Below, piece by piece: positions 1 through 9,455 of a DNA stretch of 64,000 nucleotides. Origin of the DNA: CBDDHT01 sp965227905 (GTDB taxonomy: Bacteria > Pseudomonadota > Alphaproteobacteria > Rhizobiales > Methyloligellaceae); assembly GCA_965227905.1 (NCBI GenBank), contig OZ245780.1, forward strand, positions 4,588,001 to 4,652,000, given 5' to 3'. Position numbers and translations under genes: made by a program. Below the pieces are notes generated by a model, which saw nothing but the letters and a program-made list of their open reading frames with translations, was not told the origin of the DNA and ran no database searches. The number at the start of each line of letters is the position of its first letter. Within the stretch, counting starts at the first letter, position 1.

Positions 1-85
1 AGAACAGAGACCGGTTTGCCGATATTGTCGATAAGGCGATGGCGGCACGAGGAAGGCGTGCCACCGCGCATCACAACAATCTCAA

Positions 86-514
86 TCAGTCACGGACGAT
101 CAGAACAGATTGGTTGGAATGGCGAACGACCCGAGCAGCGTTCGGACCAAGCAAATAGTCCGCTGTGGACGGCCGGTGAGAAGCCATTACGATCAAATCG
201 CATCCCAGTTCTTCTGCGTTGATCATTATGCGCTTGTAGACCGTTCCGGACACGGCACGCACCTCCCCCAGCATTTCAGACGGGATGTTTGCCTTAGCGA
301 ATTCGTTGAGTTTTTCCTTCGAAGCTTCCAGAGCTTTGTCGGCAAAGTCGGCGGGAAAAAAACTGCCGACGACGGACATCCCATAATCGGGAATGACCGT
401 CATGACATGAATTTTGGCATTCGACTGCTTGGCAATATTCACCGCCGTCGAACTCAGCTTTTTCCAGGAGCTATCATGCTCCAGATCGATAGGAAGGAGT
501 ATGGAGTTGTACAT
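86..514 (-). CDS. UspA-family universal stress protein
   Basis: 142-aa single-domain Usp protein. The N-terminus (MYNSILLPIDLE) is the usual first beta strand and the C-terminal part (LLGPNAARVVRHSNQSVLIV) matches the nucleotide-binding end of the family, although the phosphate-loop Gly-Ser pair is replaced (GPN), so ATP binding is uncertain. A strong ribosome site (AAGGGGA) precedes the ATG. It starts 17 bp after the stop of the TRAP permease on the same strand, so it is very probably the last gene of the TRAP operon. Usp proteins encoded with TRAP transporters are known (TeaD with TeaABC in Halomonas, where it modulates uptake); a similar regulatory role here is inference. Confidence 0.9.
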   Translation of the reverse strand: MYNSILLPIDLEHDSSWKKLSSTAVNIAKQSNAKIHVMTVIPDYGMSVVGSFFPADFADKALEASKEKLNEFAKANIPSEMLGEVRAVSGTVYKRIMINAEELGCDLIVMASHRPSTADYLLGPNAARVVRHSNQSVLIVRD

Positions 515-531
515 TTGAGTTCCCCTTCAGC

Positions 532-3183
532 TCAAGCTGCCGCTGCTGCGCGTGATTCTTCGAACTGCGGGTGACGTCGGCGCTGCAATAGAACGATCAG
601 CCCCAGGAGCAGCAATGCCGGGATGTAGAACACCTCTTTCGGCATACGCTCCTTCGCCGTCTGCACCGTATCGATGTAGACCGGCTGATCCGGATCTCCG
701 ACAGTAAACTGCTCGGCAATGCGCTGTTTCAACGCCTTGTCCTTGAAGTTCCACGCGAAGCCGTCGAAGACGATCTTCCCGTCTTCTTCAAGCAGGGTGT
801 AACCGGCCGCCTCGAACCGCGCCTCGCCATCATCCGTCTTCTTACCGAGATTTACCGCAACGCTCGTGTTGTTCGTCTTGGATGCGTCGAAGGCCGGACC
901 AACGAGACGCAATCGAACCTCACTATCCTCAGGCAGCGACGCCGCCAGTTTGAACGCCTCGGTCCCCGGCGATTCATTATAGGGAGGATCCATCTGATCA
1001 AGCCAGAATCCGGGCCTGAACAGCGTGAAGGCGATGAGCAAGAGCGCGACGGATTCCCACGCCCGACTCTTGGAGAAAAACCACCCCTGTGTCGCCGCCG
1101 CGAATAACATCATGGCGATGGTGGCGATGATGAACACCAAAAAGGCTTTCGGTAGGGAGACGTCGATCAGCAGCAGTTCCGTATTGAACAGGAACAGGAA
1201 TGGCAGCAAAGCCGTCCTGATGTCATAGGCAAAGCCCTGCAGACCTGTCTGGATCGGATCGCCCTTGGAAATTGCCGCTGCGGCATAAGCCGCAAGCCCC
1301 ACCGGAGGCGTATCGTCGGCAAGAATTCCAAAGTAGAAAACGAAGAGGTGGACGGCCACCAATGGCAGGATCAACCCCGATTTGGCGCCGAGCGTAATGA
1401 TCACGGGAGCCATGAGGCTGGAAACGACAAGATAGTTCGCTGTCGTTGGAAGGCCCATCCCCAGGATCAGACTCATGATCGCAACCAGGATCAGCATGAT
1501 CATCAGATTGCCGCCGGACAGGGTCTCAACCAGATCGCCGACCATGGCATGTGCACCGGTCAGCGAAACAGCACCGACGATGATGCCTGCCGCCGCCGTC
1601 GCGATACCGATCGAGATCATGTTGCGGGCACCGGAAATCATCCCGTCGGTCCACTCGGACACGCCCCGACCGAACTGCTCGCCAATCCTCAAATCACCAC
1701 GGAAGATGCCTTTGATTACATGTTGCGTGAGTGCAATGAAACTCATTGCAAGACAGGCAAAGAATGCCGCCAATGATGGGGACAACCGGTCGGGTGTGGG
1801 TAGAATGCACCAGAGCAGAATCACGATCGGCAGAATGAAATAGAGGCCCGTCCATGCGGTGTCCGCCGCTTTCGGCAGCTCAAGCATCGGGGCTTCCGGG
1901 TCGTCCTGTTCCAGATCCGGACGCCTTGCAGCAAACCAGGCCAGGGCAAGATATGCGAAGGCACAAATCACGATGACGACTGTCAGGGATATACCCGGTA
2001 TCGTCGCGTTGACCCAAGCCAGCAGATAATAAACGCCGGAGAAGAGAAGCAACGTAAAGAACGTGCCGGTCACAAGACCCAGGATCTTTTGCGCCAGTGT
2101 CTTGGAGGACGGATGCGGCGGAAGACCTTGCAGGTTCAGCTTACACGCCTCGATATGCACGATGTAGATCAGGGCGATGTAGGACACGATTGCCGGTATC
2201 AACGCATGCTTCAAAAGCGTGGTGTACTCAATCCCTGTGAACTCGGCGATCAGGAACGCAGCAGCCCCCATAACGGGCGGCATCAACTGGCCATTGGTCG
2301 ATGATGCAACCTCAACGGCACCAGCCTTCTCAGGTGAGAAACCGGTTCGCTTCATCAGCGGGATGGTGAATGTTCCAGTGGTTACCGTGTTTGCAATCGA
2401 GGAGCCGGAATAGAGGCCACTCAATGCGGACGCGATCACGGCTGCCTTGGCCGGCCCACCTTTCAGGTGGCCTAAGAGAGCAAATGCGATCTTGATGAAA
2501 TAGCCGCCTGCGCCTGCCTTCTCCAGAATGGAACCGAACAGCACGAAGAGGAAGATCATCTGGGTAGAAACCGCCAGCGGTTTCCCGAAAACGCCCTCCT
2601 CCTGCATCCAGAAATGCCAGGTGCCTTTGACGAATGAAGCGCCACCCCAGTTTCCACCGCCGATGAAGGCATAGGCCGCCAAGGCGCCCGCAACGATCAC
2701 CAGCGGTAATCCAAGTGAGCGATAAATGGAGAAGACGAGGACGCCGATACCGATCATCGCCAAAGTCATGTCTGTAGAGATTCTCGCATGCGAAAAATCG
2801 CCGGCGCGATCGGCGATATTCGAATCCATGATGATCATGTAGAGGAGCGATGAACAGCCAAGCGCAAGAATCAACCAGTCATACCAGGGGATCCGGTTGC
2901 GGGCGCTCGACTTCAGCAATGGGAAGGCAAGCGTCGCCAGCACAATGGCAAACAGCAGGTGAATTTTTCGCGAAATGGACAAATTGCCGATGAATTGGAA
3001 GAAATCGATTTTTGTGGCGACGGTCAGTGTCGACGGAAGTGGCGATGAGATATAGAGCTGATAAAGAGCCCAGATAAAACAGATGGTCGGGATCAGATAT
3101 TTAGCCCAGCCAACCGGATTGCGCGCACCCGATTCCACTTGTGCGACGAGTTCATCTGCTTTTGATAGAGTTTCTTCAGCCAC
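532..3183 (-). CDS. TAXI-type TRAP transporter, fused DctQM permease
   Basis: About 883-aa polytopic membrane protein: an N-terminal four-helix DctQ-like part (roughly residues 20-130), then a DctM-like permease with typical motifs (GLYSGSSIANTVTTGTF, GMGLPTTANYLVV, FGILADDTPPVGLAAY), and a soluble C-terminal segment ending in one more helix. Fused QM permeases are characteristic of TAXI-type TRAP systems, which import organic acids or related anions using ion gradients. GTG at 3183 was chosen because GGGAG lies 7 nt upstream; another GTG 30 nt further upstream at 3213 also has a plausible ribosome site. The substrate cannot be told from sequence. Confidence 0.93.
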   Translation of the reverse strand: MAEETLSKADELVAQVESGARNPVGWAKYLIPTICFIWALYQLYISSPLPSTLTVATKIDFFQFIGNLSISRKIHLLFAIVLATLAFPLLKSSARNRIPWYDWLILALGCSSLLYMIIMDSNIADRAGDFSHARISTDMTLAMIGIGVLVFSIYRSLGLPLVIVAGALAAYAFIGGGNWGGASFVKGTWHFWMQEEGVFGKPLAVSTQMIFLFVLFGSILEKAGAGGYFIKIAFALLGHLKGGPAKAAVIASALSGLYSGSSIANTVTTGTFTIPLMKRTGFSPEKAGAVEVASSTNGQLMPPVMGAAAFLIAEFTGIEYTTLLKHALIPAIVSYIALIYIVHIEACKLNLQGLPPHPSSKTLAQKILGLVTGTFFTLLLFSGVYYLLAWVNATIPGISLTVVIVICAFAYLALAWFAARRPDLEQDDPEAPMLELPKAADTAWTGLYFILPIVILLWCILPTPDRLSPSLAAFFACLAMSFIALTQHVIKGIFRGDLRIGEQFGRGVSEWTDGMISGARNMISIGIATAAAGIIVGAVSLTGAHAMVGDLVETLSGGNLMIMLILVAIMSLILGMGLPTTANYLVVSSLMAPVIITLGAKSGLILPLVAVHLFVFYFGILADDTPPVGLAAYAAAAISKGDPIQTGLQGFAYDIRTALLPFLFLFNTELLLIDVSLPKAFLVFIIATIAMMLFAAATQGWFFSKSRAWESVALLLIAFTLFRPGFWLDQMDPPYNESPGTEAFKLAASLPEDSEVRLRLVGPAFDASKTNNTSVAVNLGKKTDDGEARFEAAGYTLLEEDGKIVFDGFAWNFKDKALKQRIAEQFTVGDPDQPVYIDTVQTAKERMPKEVFYIPALLLLGLIVLLQRRRHPQFEESRAAAAA

Positions 3184-3283
3184 AATCTCTCTCCCATGAG
3201 CATCGCGAAACACACGATGCTTCTCCCCACCTTGGACTGCTATCTAGAAATCAAACTGAATTTCCCGTCCGTTCATAGTGTCG

Positions 3284-3322
3284 AGATAAAAATAAAAACG
3301 GGAAGGCAGGTGCCTTCCCGTT
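3284..3322 (-). terminator. Intrinsic terminator/attenuator between TRAP receptor and permease genes
   Basis: Perfect 12-bp stem (arms 3297-3308 and 3311-3322, 2-nt loop), followed on the minus strand by a T-rich run (TTTTTATTTTTAT). It lies just after the receptor stop and before the permease start. Incomplete termination here would give more receptor than permease transcript, a stoichiometry expected for binding-protein transporters. Confidence 0.85.
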
Positions 3323-3337
3323 ATGCGGTTCGGATGA

Positions 3338-4306
3338 CTACATCCAACCTTTTTCTTTGTAATATTTGACTGCGCCGGCATGGAGCGGAGCTGACAGCCC
3401 GTCTTTGATCATTTCTTCGGGCTTCAGATGCTTGAATGCGGGATGCAGTTTCTTGAAGCGGTCGATATTCTCGAAGACCGCTTTGACGACTTCATAAACG
3501 ACCTTCTCCGGAACATCGGCACTGGAGACGAATGTCGCGCCGACACCAAATGTCTTGATGTCTTCTTTGTTGTTGTACATGCCTGCCGGAATGACAGCCT
3601 TCCGGTAGTACGGTGTCTTTTCGACCAGCTTTTCAATCTCGGGCGAAATGCCGTGCACGAGGTGTGATGCACAGGATGCAATCGATTCCTGGGTCAGTGC
3701 AGACGGATGTCCGACGAGCCAGAAGTAGGCATCGAGCTTGCCGTCGCAGACCGCAGCCGAGGTCTCGGAAGACTTCATGCCGGCAGCCAGCGCGAGATCG
3801 CCACGTTTCCAGCCAAGTGCGCCTTCAATCACTTCCCAGGTGCCGCGCGTACCGGAGCCCGGGTTACCGATATTCACGCGCTTGCCTTTAAGGTCGAGGA
3901 TCGTTTTGATCTTGGCATCTTCGCGAGCGATAATCGTCACCGGCTCGGCATGGACCGAGAATACGGCACGAAGTTTTTCGAACTTGCCTTTGTCCTTGAA
4001 CTTCGACGTCCCGTTATAGGCGTGATACTGCCAGTCCGACTGTGCAACACCGAACTGCAATTCACCTGCACGGATCGTATTGATGTTGAAGATCGAACCA
4101 CCCGTCGACTCTGCCGAGCAACGAATGCCGTGTTGTTTGCGCCCTTTGTTGACAAGGCGGCAAATCGCGCCACCGGTCGGATAGTAGACGCCTGTGACAC
4201 CGCCGGTTCCAATGGAAACGAACTGTTGTTCGGCCATTACCGGGGTGGAAAGAAAAGCCGCGCCCGCCGCCAGCAGAATTCCGGTGGCTTTGAGTGACTG
4301 CTTCAT
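3338..4306 (-). CDS. TAXI-family TRAP transporter solute receptor
   Basis: 322-aa periplasmic binding protein with a Sec signal peptide (MKQSLKATGILLAAGAAFLS, cleavage near VMA-EQQ). The start of the mature part (FVSIGTGGVTGVYYPTGGAI) is the hallmark of the TAXI receptor family; later blocks include KGKRVNIGNPGSGTRGT and the usual C-terminal region. The ATG at 4306 has an AGGGAGAAG ribosome site; a 17-residue upstream extension to 4357 is unlikely because it would bury the signal peptide. It delivers substrate to the fused permease encoded just downstream. Ligand unknown; characterised TAXI receptors bind dicarboxylates and glutamate-like ligands. Confidence 0.93.
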   Translation of the reverse strand: MKQSLKATGILLAAGAAFLSTPVMAEQQFVSIGTGGVTGVYYPTGGAICRLVNKGRKQHGIRCSAESTGGSIFNINTIRAGELQFGVAQSDWQYHAYNGTSKFKDKGKFEKLRAVFSVHAEPVTIIAREDAKIKTILDLKGKRVNIGNPGSGTRGTWEVIEGALGWKRGDLALAAGMKSSETSAAVCDGKLDAYFWLVGHPSALTQESIASCASHLVHGISPEIEKLVEKTPYYRKAVIPAGMYNNKEDIKTFGVGATFVSSADVPEKVVYEVVKAVFENIDRFKKLHPAFKHLKPEEMIKDGLSAPLHAGAVKYYKEKGWM

Positions 4307-4985
4307 AAAACTTCTCCCTTGATCGCTACTACAGAACATTTTCTTTGTTGATTCCATCGCTCATGCATTTCCTTGTCTTGAGCGTATAAGGCGCGTGGGG
4401 CCTGTCGAACCTATTGACGCGATGCATGTCCTACAGACCAATTGCATTCAAGCCTTCTCCCTTGACGACGTAAAGTTCTGATAATCCGGAGCAGGTTGGT
4501 CCTTCGTCTCATTGCACTCCAGAAAATCTTACCTACCCAAGGCCGAATTGGTTTTACACCAGACATGGACTGCTGCCTGAACACTCAAACTCTGCGTTAA
4601 CCACGATGCAAGGATCCGCCTCGGAGCCTGATCAGAAAGACGCCCAATGGCACCTCTTTTTGCCTCAGCCAGCCAATTGCCCCGACCCGGCTACCAAATA
4701 AGAGTACCTTGCGGGCGGTTGGGCCGAGGGAGTGGACTGGCTTCAAGACATTAGAGGCGGATTCTGTATCACCGATGGCTGACCACCAGGCGGCGGATCC
4801 CGCCTGGGAGAATCATGCGCGCAAGCGTCCACAATCTCATTGTCGAACCAGCTTATCCGGGCATTGTCGTTAGCTGCGGTTTGATCTAGCACAGGGTCCG
4901 CAGATTGACGCTTATCCTATGATTGGCGAGATCAACCGGCAGCAAGTCGGCGAAATAACATCTACAAGCCCGGAGTCGGAACCTC
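4307..4985. other. Gene-poor intergenic region between divergent TRAP operon and CBS gene
   Basis: About 680 bp with no convincing coding frame. It must carry the promoters for the leftward TRAP operon and the rightward CBS gene. It also holds a decayed copy of the palindromic element found intact at 32537-32638 (see 4662-4750). I saw no clear regulator-binding palindrome. Confidence 0.6.
4662..4750. repeat. Degenerate copy of the 32.5-kb palindromic element
   Basis: Aligns by eye along its length with the element at 32537-32638: an outer AGCCAGCC/GGCTGGCTT-type arm, a central AAGAGTACC (AAGGGTACCC in the intact copy) and GGCGGTTGGG matching GGTGGTTGGG. The arms are now too diverged to form the long perfect stem, so this looks like an old copy. 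Confidence 0.55.
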
Positions 4986-5417
4986 ATGACAATCAAGATC
5001 GCAGACCTCATGGCAAAACGTGTCATCTCGGCGACCCCGCACCAATCCGTTGCGCATGTCCGCAAGCTTTTGGAGCGAAATAGGGTGCATGCAGTGCCCG
5101 TCGTCGGCCCGGACATGGAAGCGGTTGGGATCGTATCGTCGACCGACCTGGCCAGGCGCCTGAAAGATGAGACTCCCATCCGCCGCGTGATGAGCACCGA
5201 GGTCAAGACGATTCCCGCCTACAATCCGGTCAGCGCCGCAGCACGCGCCATGCGCCGCGGAAAAATTCATCACCTCGTTGTCACCCACGAAAAACAGGTG
5301 ATCGGCATGCTCAGTTCATTTGATCTTCTGAAACTCGTCGAAGACAAACGCTTTACTGCCAAAAATATCGCGAAGAAAGACGCCAAATCAGGTCGCAAAG
5401 CGCAAAAAAGACCTTAG
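4986..5417 (+). CDS. CBS-domain pair protein
   Basis: 143 aa made almost entirely of two CBS motifs (about residues 5-60 and 65-125), beginning IKIADLMAKRVISATPHQSV and with the second domain opening RRVMSTEVKTIPAYNPV. A short lysine/arginine-rich tail follows (KKDAKSGRKAQKRP). CBS pairs bind adenosine nucleotides and usually sense energy state; stand-alone ones of this size are soluble regulators with unknown partners. It is transcribed away from the TRAP operon. No effector domain is attached, so no specific role can be assigned. Confidence 0.85.
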   Translation: MTIKIADLMAKRVISATPHQSVAHVRKLLERNRVHAVPVVGPDMEAVGIVSSTDLARRLKDETPIRRVMSTEVKTIPAYNPVSAAARAMRRGKIHHLVVTHEKQVIGMLSSFDLLKLVEDKRFTAKNIAKKDAKSGRKAQKRP

Positions 5418-5496
5418 GCGTTCGGCTGGCTGGACTTCGGCAGCCGGCTCTTCCCCATCACGATAGCGTCACGGTTGTGTCGGCTCGCCGCTGGCA

Positions 5497-5808
5497 TCAG
5501 CCACCTTCCATGACCGGCCTTAGGAACTGTCGGTCATATCGGCGAATGCATTGGGTGTCGGTGGCAAACTTGAAGGCCTCCAGGCATTCGGCATCGCTCA
5601 TACTGGCAATCCGATACTGCTCATAGTCTGCAAGGGACGGAAATGAGAACAAGGCGACAGCCAGGTCGTTTGCACTCTCGTGTGGCAGAAAATAGCCGTG
5701 ATGCGTACCGCCGAACCGCGCGATCAGCGTGATCCATCGCTTCGCATACTCTTCGAACTCAGAAACCTTGTCAGGGTCGATCTCATAAGTGAGATAGCGG
5801 GTGATCAT
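5497..5808 (-). CDS. NIPSNAP-like small protein
   Basis: 103 aa, starting MITRYLTYEIDPDKVSEFEEY, typical of NIPSNAP/dimeric alpha-beta barrel proteins (beta strand with R-Y/TYEI, then a helix containing FEEYAKRW). The ATG at 5808 has a GGAGAG ribosome site; a 16-residue upstream extension is possible but lacks one. Bacterial NIPSNAP proteins are mostly uncharacterised and often sit beside catabolic enzymes. It is divergent from the CocE-type hydrolase gene, sharing a ~210-bp intergenic region. Confidence 0.8.
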   Translation of the reverse strand: MITRYLTYEIDPDKVSEFEEYAKRWITLIARFGGTHHGYFLPHESANDLAVALFSFPSLADYEQYRIASMSDAECLEAFKFATDTQCIRRYDRQFLRPVMEGG

Positions 5809-6022
5809 CGGGCAACTCTCCAAATCGATGCTTGGCCAAAGACCCGTTGGGGTCATCGAGGCAGGAATGGCACAAGCGCTTGTTTGATGGAATCAGTCCA
5901 TGGCGAGCGCCGAGCAATTGATCTTGTCCGTCAGACAGGCACAATCCTCCAGCAATGCCGTCCGAGCGACGACGGGGCGAATAGCGAGCGACGCAGCGCA
6001 GCGGGTAGTACAGGATGGACCA

Positions 6023-8071
6023 ATGACGGTAGCTCTGGCAGTTGTAGACACCTTGCCCATCCCGGTTCGGCGCATCGATCATTGTTGGATCCCACTTCGC
6101 ACTGGTGAGCGGCTGGCCGCGCGCATCTGGCTTCCGATTGTCCCGGATGGCGAGCGGATACCGGCAATCCTCGAATACATCCCTTACCGGCGCAGGGACT
6201 ACAGCGCGGCCCGTGACGAGGCCAATCACGGCTACCTTGCCGGTCACGGTTATGCCTGCCTGAGGGTCGACGTGCGCGGCACCGGAGATTCTGATGGCAT
6301 CCACACCGAGCAGTGGTCCGAAGACTATGACCGCGATGCCGAAGACGTGCTGCGATGGATCGCCGACCAAACATGGAGCGATGGAAACGTCGGCATGATC
6401 GGTCTCTCATGGGGCGCCAATACGGGTCTTCGTATGGCCAGCCAATGCCCGCCCGAGCTGAAGGCCGTTATTCCCGTGTCGGCGGCCGATGACAGATACA
6501 CAAACAAGTATCTCGGCGGCTGCCTTTTGCTGAACACCGTCGTCTGGGGATTCACAATGATGGCCCAGAACTCACGGCCACCCTCGCCGGCGGCTGTCGG
6601 CGAGGATTGGCGGCGGATCTGGCTCCGGCGGCTTGAAGAGATCCCCTGTTATCCGGCCAACTGGATGCGCCATCCGCACCGCGATGCATTTTGGGCGTCC
6701 GGCGGACTGGAAGACCGGTTCTCCGATTTCGGTTGTCCTGTCTATATCGTTGGCGGAGCTGCCGACCCGGGTTATGCGGCGACTGTCCCAAAAATACTCT
6801 CGAAATTGAATGTCCCAACACGCGGCCTTATTGGACCGTGGGCACACAAATATCCGCACTATGCCGAGCCCGGTCCCGCAATCGGCTTCCTCCAGGAAAC
6901 GCTTCGCTGGTTCGATCGGTGGCTGAAGAATGAAGAGAACGGTATCGAGCACGAGCCAAAGTTTAGGGCCTGGATGCATGATTTCACGCGCCCGCAGGGC
7001 CTTGCCGGTCAGCGCAATGGGCGTTGGATCGAAGAACCGCACTGGCCTCCTGGCGAAAAGCGAGAGCATGTTCTGTCACTCAATGCCAATCATCGATTGG
7101 AGACCGACGCCGGACCAGCAAGACCGGTCAACATTTCGACGCCTCAGAATGTCGGGATGACAGCTGGCGAATGGATGCCATGGCTGGCTTTCGGCGGCGA
7201 GCCCGAACTGCCATTGGACCAGCGCCCGGACGATGCGCTGTCCGTGGTCTTTGACACCGAGCCCTTGGATGCACGACTTGAGTTTCACGGTGTGCCAACA
7301 GTCGATTTGTCATTAGCGGCGGACAAGCCAATTGCGATGATCGTTGCCCGGCTCTGCGATGTGGCGCCCGACGGAACGTCGATGCGCGTGACCTATGGCG
7401 CGCTCGACCTCAGTCAACGCGATGGTCCAGCCACCACTCGCCCACTACAGCCCGGCCAAAAGATCCGCATCCGTCTTCCGCTCTACCACGCAGCCCATTC
7501 ATTCCGGACTGGTCATCGCATTCGATTGGCCTTGTCGACAACCTACTGGCCTGTTGTCTGGCCGACATCCGAAACAGCAACTGTTACGGTGTGGACAGGC
7601 GAAAGCACGATCGCTCTCCCTGTTCGGATACCACGCGAAATCGACACGGGAGTGCAGCCGTTTGAAAACCCGGAAACGGCGCCGCCTCTTCCAAAAGAGA
7701 TCCTGCAAAAACCGGAGATCGCGCGACGCATTATCAGGGATGCAGCCACTGGTGAGACCATCCTTCATCAGCTTGACGACGGCGGTGCGTTCCGTCTGCC
7801 GGATGGACTTGAGTGCACGGCCCGAACGGAACGCTGGCTCCGCATCCTTGAAAATGATCCACTGTCGGCGTGCCTGGAGATCGATTGGTCATGGGGATTC
7901 AGGCAAGGCAACTGGAATATCGAGACAAGGACGACCGGGACCGTTACATGCGATGCGTCGGCATTTCGGATTGCCGCAAAGATCGAAGCGTTGGAGAATG
8001 ACGAGATTGCGTTCGAACGTACCTGGTCTGAATTGATCGAGCGATCAAACGATCCGGGGCGCGAAGAATGA
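6023..8071 (+). CDS. CocE/NonD-family serine hydrolase (X-Pro dipeptidyl-peptidase-like)
   Basis: 682-aa alpha/beta hydrolase of the S15/CocE family. The nucleophile elbow GLSWG gives Ser129; the likely acid is in VGGAADPGY and the histidine in GPWAHKYPHY. The N-terminal RTGERLAARIWLP is the family's first strand, and the C-terminal third forms the jelly-roll domain (LEFHGVPTVDLSLAADKP). Family members cleave esters or acylated amino compounds such as cocaine and glutaryl-7-ACA; some are peptidases. The ATG at 6023 follows CAGGATGG and gives a normal family N-terminus; the frame is open upstream to 5900. No signal peptide is visible. The true substrate is unknown. Confidence 0.88.
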   Translation: MTVALAVVDTLPIPVRRIDHCWIPLRTGERLAARIWLPIVPDGERIPAILEYIPYRRRDYSAARDEANHGYLAGHGYACLRVDVRGTGDSDGIHTEQWSEDYDRDAEDVLRWIADQTWSDGNVGMIGLSWGANTGLRMASQCPPELKAVIPVSAADDRYTNKYLGGCLLLNTVVWGFTMMAQNSRPPSPAAVGEDWRRIWLRRLEEIPCYPANWMRHPHRDAFWASGGLEDRFSDFGCPVYIVGGAADPGYAATVPKILSKLNVPTRGLIGPWAHKYPHYAEPGPAIGFLQETLRWFDRWLKNEENGIEHEPKFRAWMHDFTRPQGLAGQRNGRWIEEPHWPPGEKREHVLSLNANHRLETDAGPARPVNISTPQNVGMTAGEWMPWLAFGGEPELPLDQRPDDALSVVFDTEPLDARLEFHGVPTVDLSLAADKPIAMIVARLCDVAPDGTSMRVTYGALDLSQRDGPATTRPLQPGQKIRIRLPLYHAAHSFRTGHRIRLALSTTYWPVVWPTSETATVTVWTGESTIALPVRIPREIDTGVQPFENPETAPPLPKEILQKPEIARRIIRDAATGETILHQLDDGGAFRLPDGLECTARTERWLRILENDPLSACLEIDWSWGFRQGNWNIETRTTGTVTCDASAFRIAAKIEALENDEIAFERTWSELIERSNDPGREE

Positions 8072-8113
8072 AAACAATGGAATTCCGGTTCTTGCTGATA
8101 GAGGCATGGCCGT

Positions 8114-9244
8114 TTGTCGCGCCAAGAGGATGATCCCGACCTGATATCGCCACCCAAACACTCCGTACTCACTGAGCAGTTGCAACGCGACATCGTTGCC
8201 CTGTCGAATTCGGCCAGGGATGGCGGTGAGGTTCACGCGTCATTGGCGTCCTATATCACGGCAATCAACGCTCTTCCCGCATCAGCAGTCATTCGCGCCT
8301 CACAAGAAATCAGAACAACGGGCGAACTCTACCGTATATGGGAGCCACCAAGCGGGCGATTGTCGTCGTTTAGCGATTGGCTGGAATTCGTGTCGGGAAA
8401 GCCCCGCAAGTCGATGCTCGACAGGCAGCTTGCTGCGCTGTCAGATAGTCCTTCACTTGCCTACCTTTTCATCTTTCACGGCGATGGCCGGATACGAGAA
8501 GCGGCACTAAGAGGTCTGGATGAGCCGCCGGCCGGTTCGTTCGCATTCGCGTCCCTTGCCTACAGCCTCAACGACTGGGTTGAACAAGTGCGAGAGGCTG
8601 CTCTCCACGCGATCGAACGGCTGTTCCCGCGGACATCTGCCGATATCATCGCGGAGGCCGCGTTCTTCCTACTGCCGCAGAAGCAGCACCTGAAACGTTG
8701 GGGCGACAGGGAACGGCAGTATCTCGACGCAGCGCTCTATCGGCCGGATGTGCTGCAGACCCTCGCCGACCGCCTGATGCAACGACCGACTGGACGTGTA
8801 GGCAGGGTTCTTCGCCAGGCGCTTCGGCATCCCGGATTGGATGAGGCCCTGCCCCGTCTTGCCCGCGATGCCGCCTTGCCGCACATCCGGGCCATCGCCC
8901 TTGAGACGCTCATCCGGCGACGGGCGACCTGGAATATCGGGCACAGCTACGAATGGATCGACAAGCGATTCAACCTTCGCAAACGCGTCCCTCGGTTTGA
9001 CCAACGTCCCATTGAACATAGGCTCGATATTGAGATGCTCCTGGCCGAAGGTGCAGGGGATCATGCGTCGGCTGTGAGAAAAGTTGTCGCTCAGTTACTC
9101 ATTGATCTGAGGCACACTTTGTCGCCAGCCATGAAGCGCGTCGGACATGCGCTCTCTGAGGACGAGTCGTCGGCCATTCGCTCTCGCGCAGCCTATTTTC
9201 TGAAGGGCTCATCGAGTCAGAACACTGATGATCCGATGTCGTAG
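8114..9244 (+). CDS. HEAT-repeat-like hypothetical protein
   Basis: 376-aa soluble, alpha-helix-rich protein. Several stretches resemble HEAT/ARM helices (WVEQVREAALHAIERLFP, GRVGRVLRQALRHPGLDEAL, HIRAIALETLIRRRATW, SAVRKVVAQLLIDLRHTL, SAIRSRAAYFL). The start is TTG at 8114 with GAGG 9 nt upstream, because the in-frame TAG at 8099 excludes anything earlier. It follows the CocE hydrolase by 42 bp and is probably co-transcribed. HEAT-type proteins are usually scaffolds for protein partners; I recognise no named family. Confidence 0.7.
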   Translation: MSRQEDDPDLISPPKHSVLTEQLQRDIVALSNSARDGGEVHASLASYITAINALPASAVIRASQEIRTTGELYRIWEPPSGRLSSFSDWLEFVSGKPRKSMLDRQLAALSDSPSLAYLFIFHGDGRIREAALRGLDEPPAGSFAFASLAYSLNDWVEQVREAALHAIERLFPRTSADIIAEAAFFLLPQKQHLKRWGDRERQYLDAALYRPDVLQTLADRLMQRPTGRVGRVLRQALRHPGLDEALPRLARDAALPHIRAIALETLIRRRATWNIGHSYEWIDKRFNLRKRVPRFDQRPIEHRLDIEMLLAEGAGDHASAVRKVVAQLLIDLRHTLSPAMKRVGHALSEDESSAIRSRAAYFLKGSSSQNTDDPMS

Positions 9245-9455
9245 CAAACCTCTGCCAAAATGTCGTCAATCTGGCTGTTTCCAGACTGTTACAAATCTCT
9301 TCAACGCTGATTCTTGATTCCCAAATACCGGCTCCCAACTACCGGACTTAGGCAGCGAAACCGGGCGGCCCTGCAACACTTCCGAAGCCGGCAAAGGAGA
9401 ATGTCGGCGGATCGGATTGCTCCCGGTTTTTCAATTAGGCAAGGAGAGCAAACCG

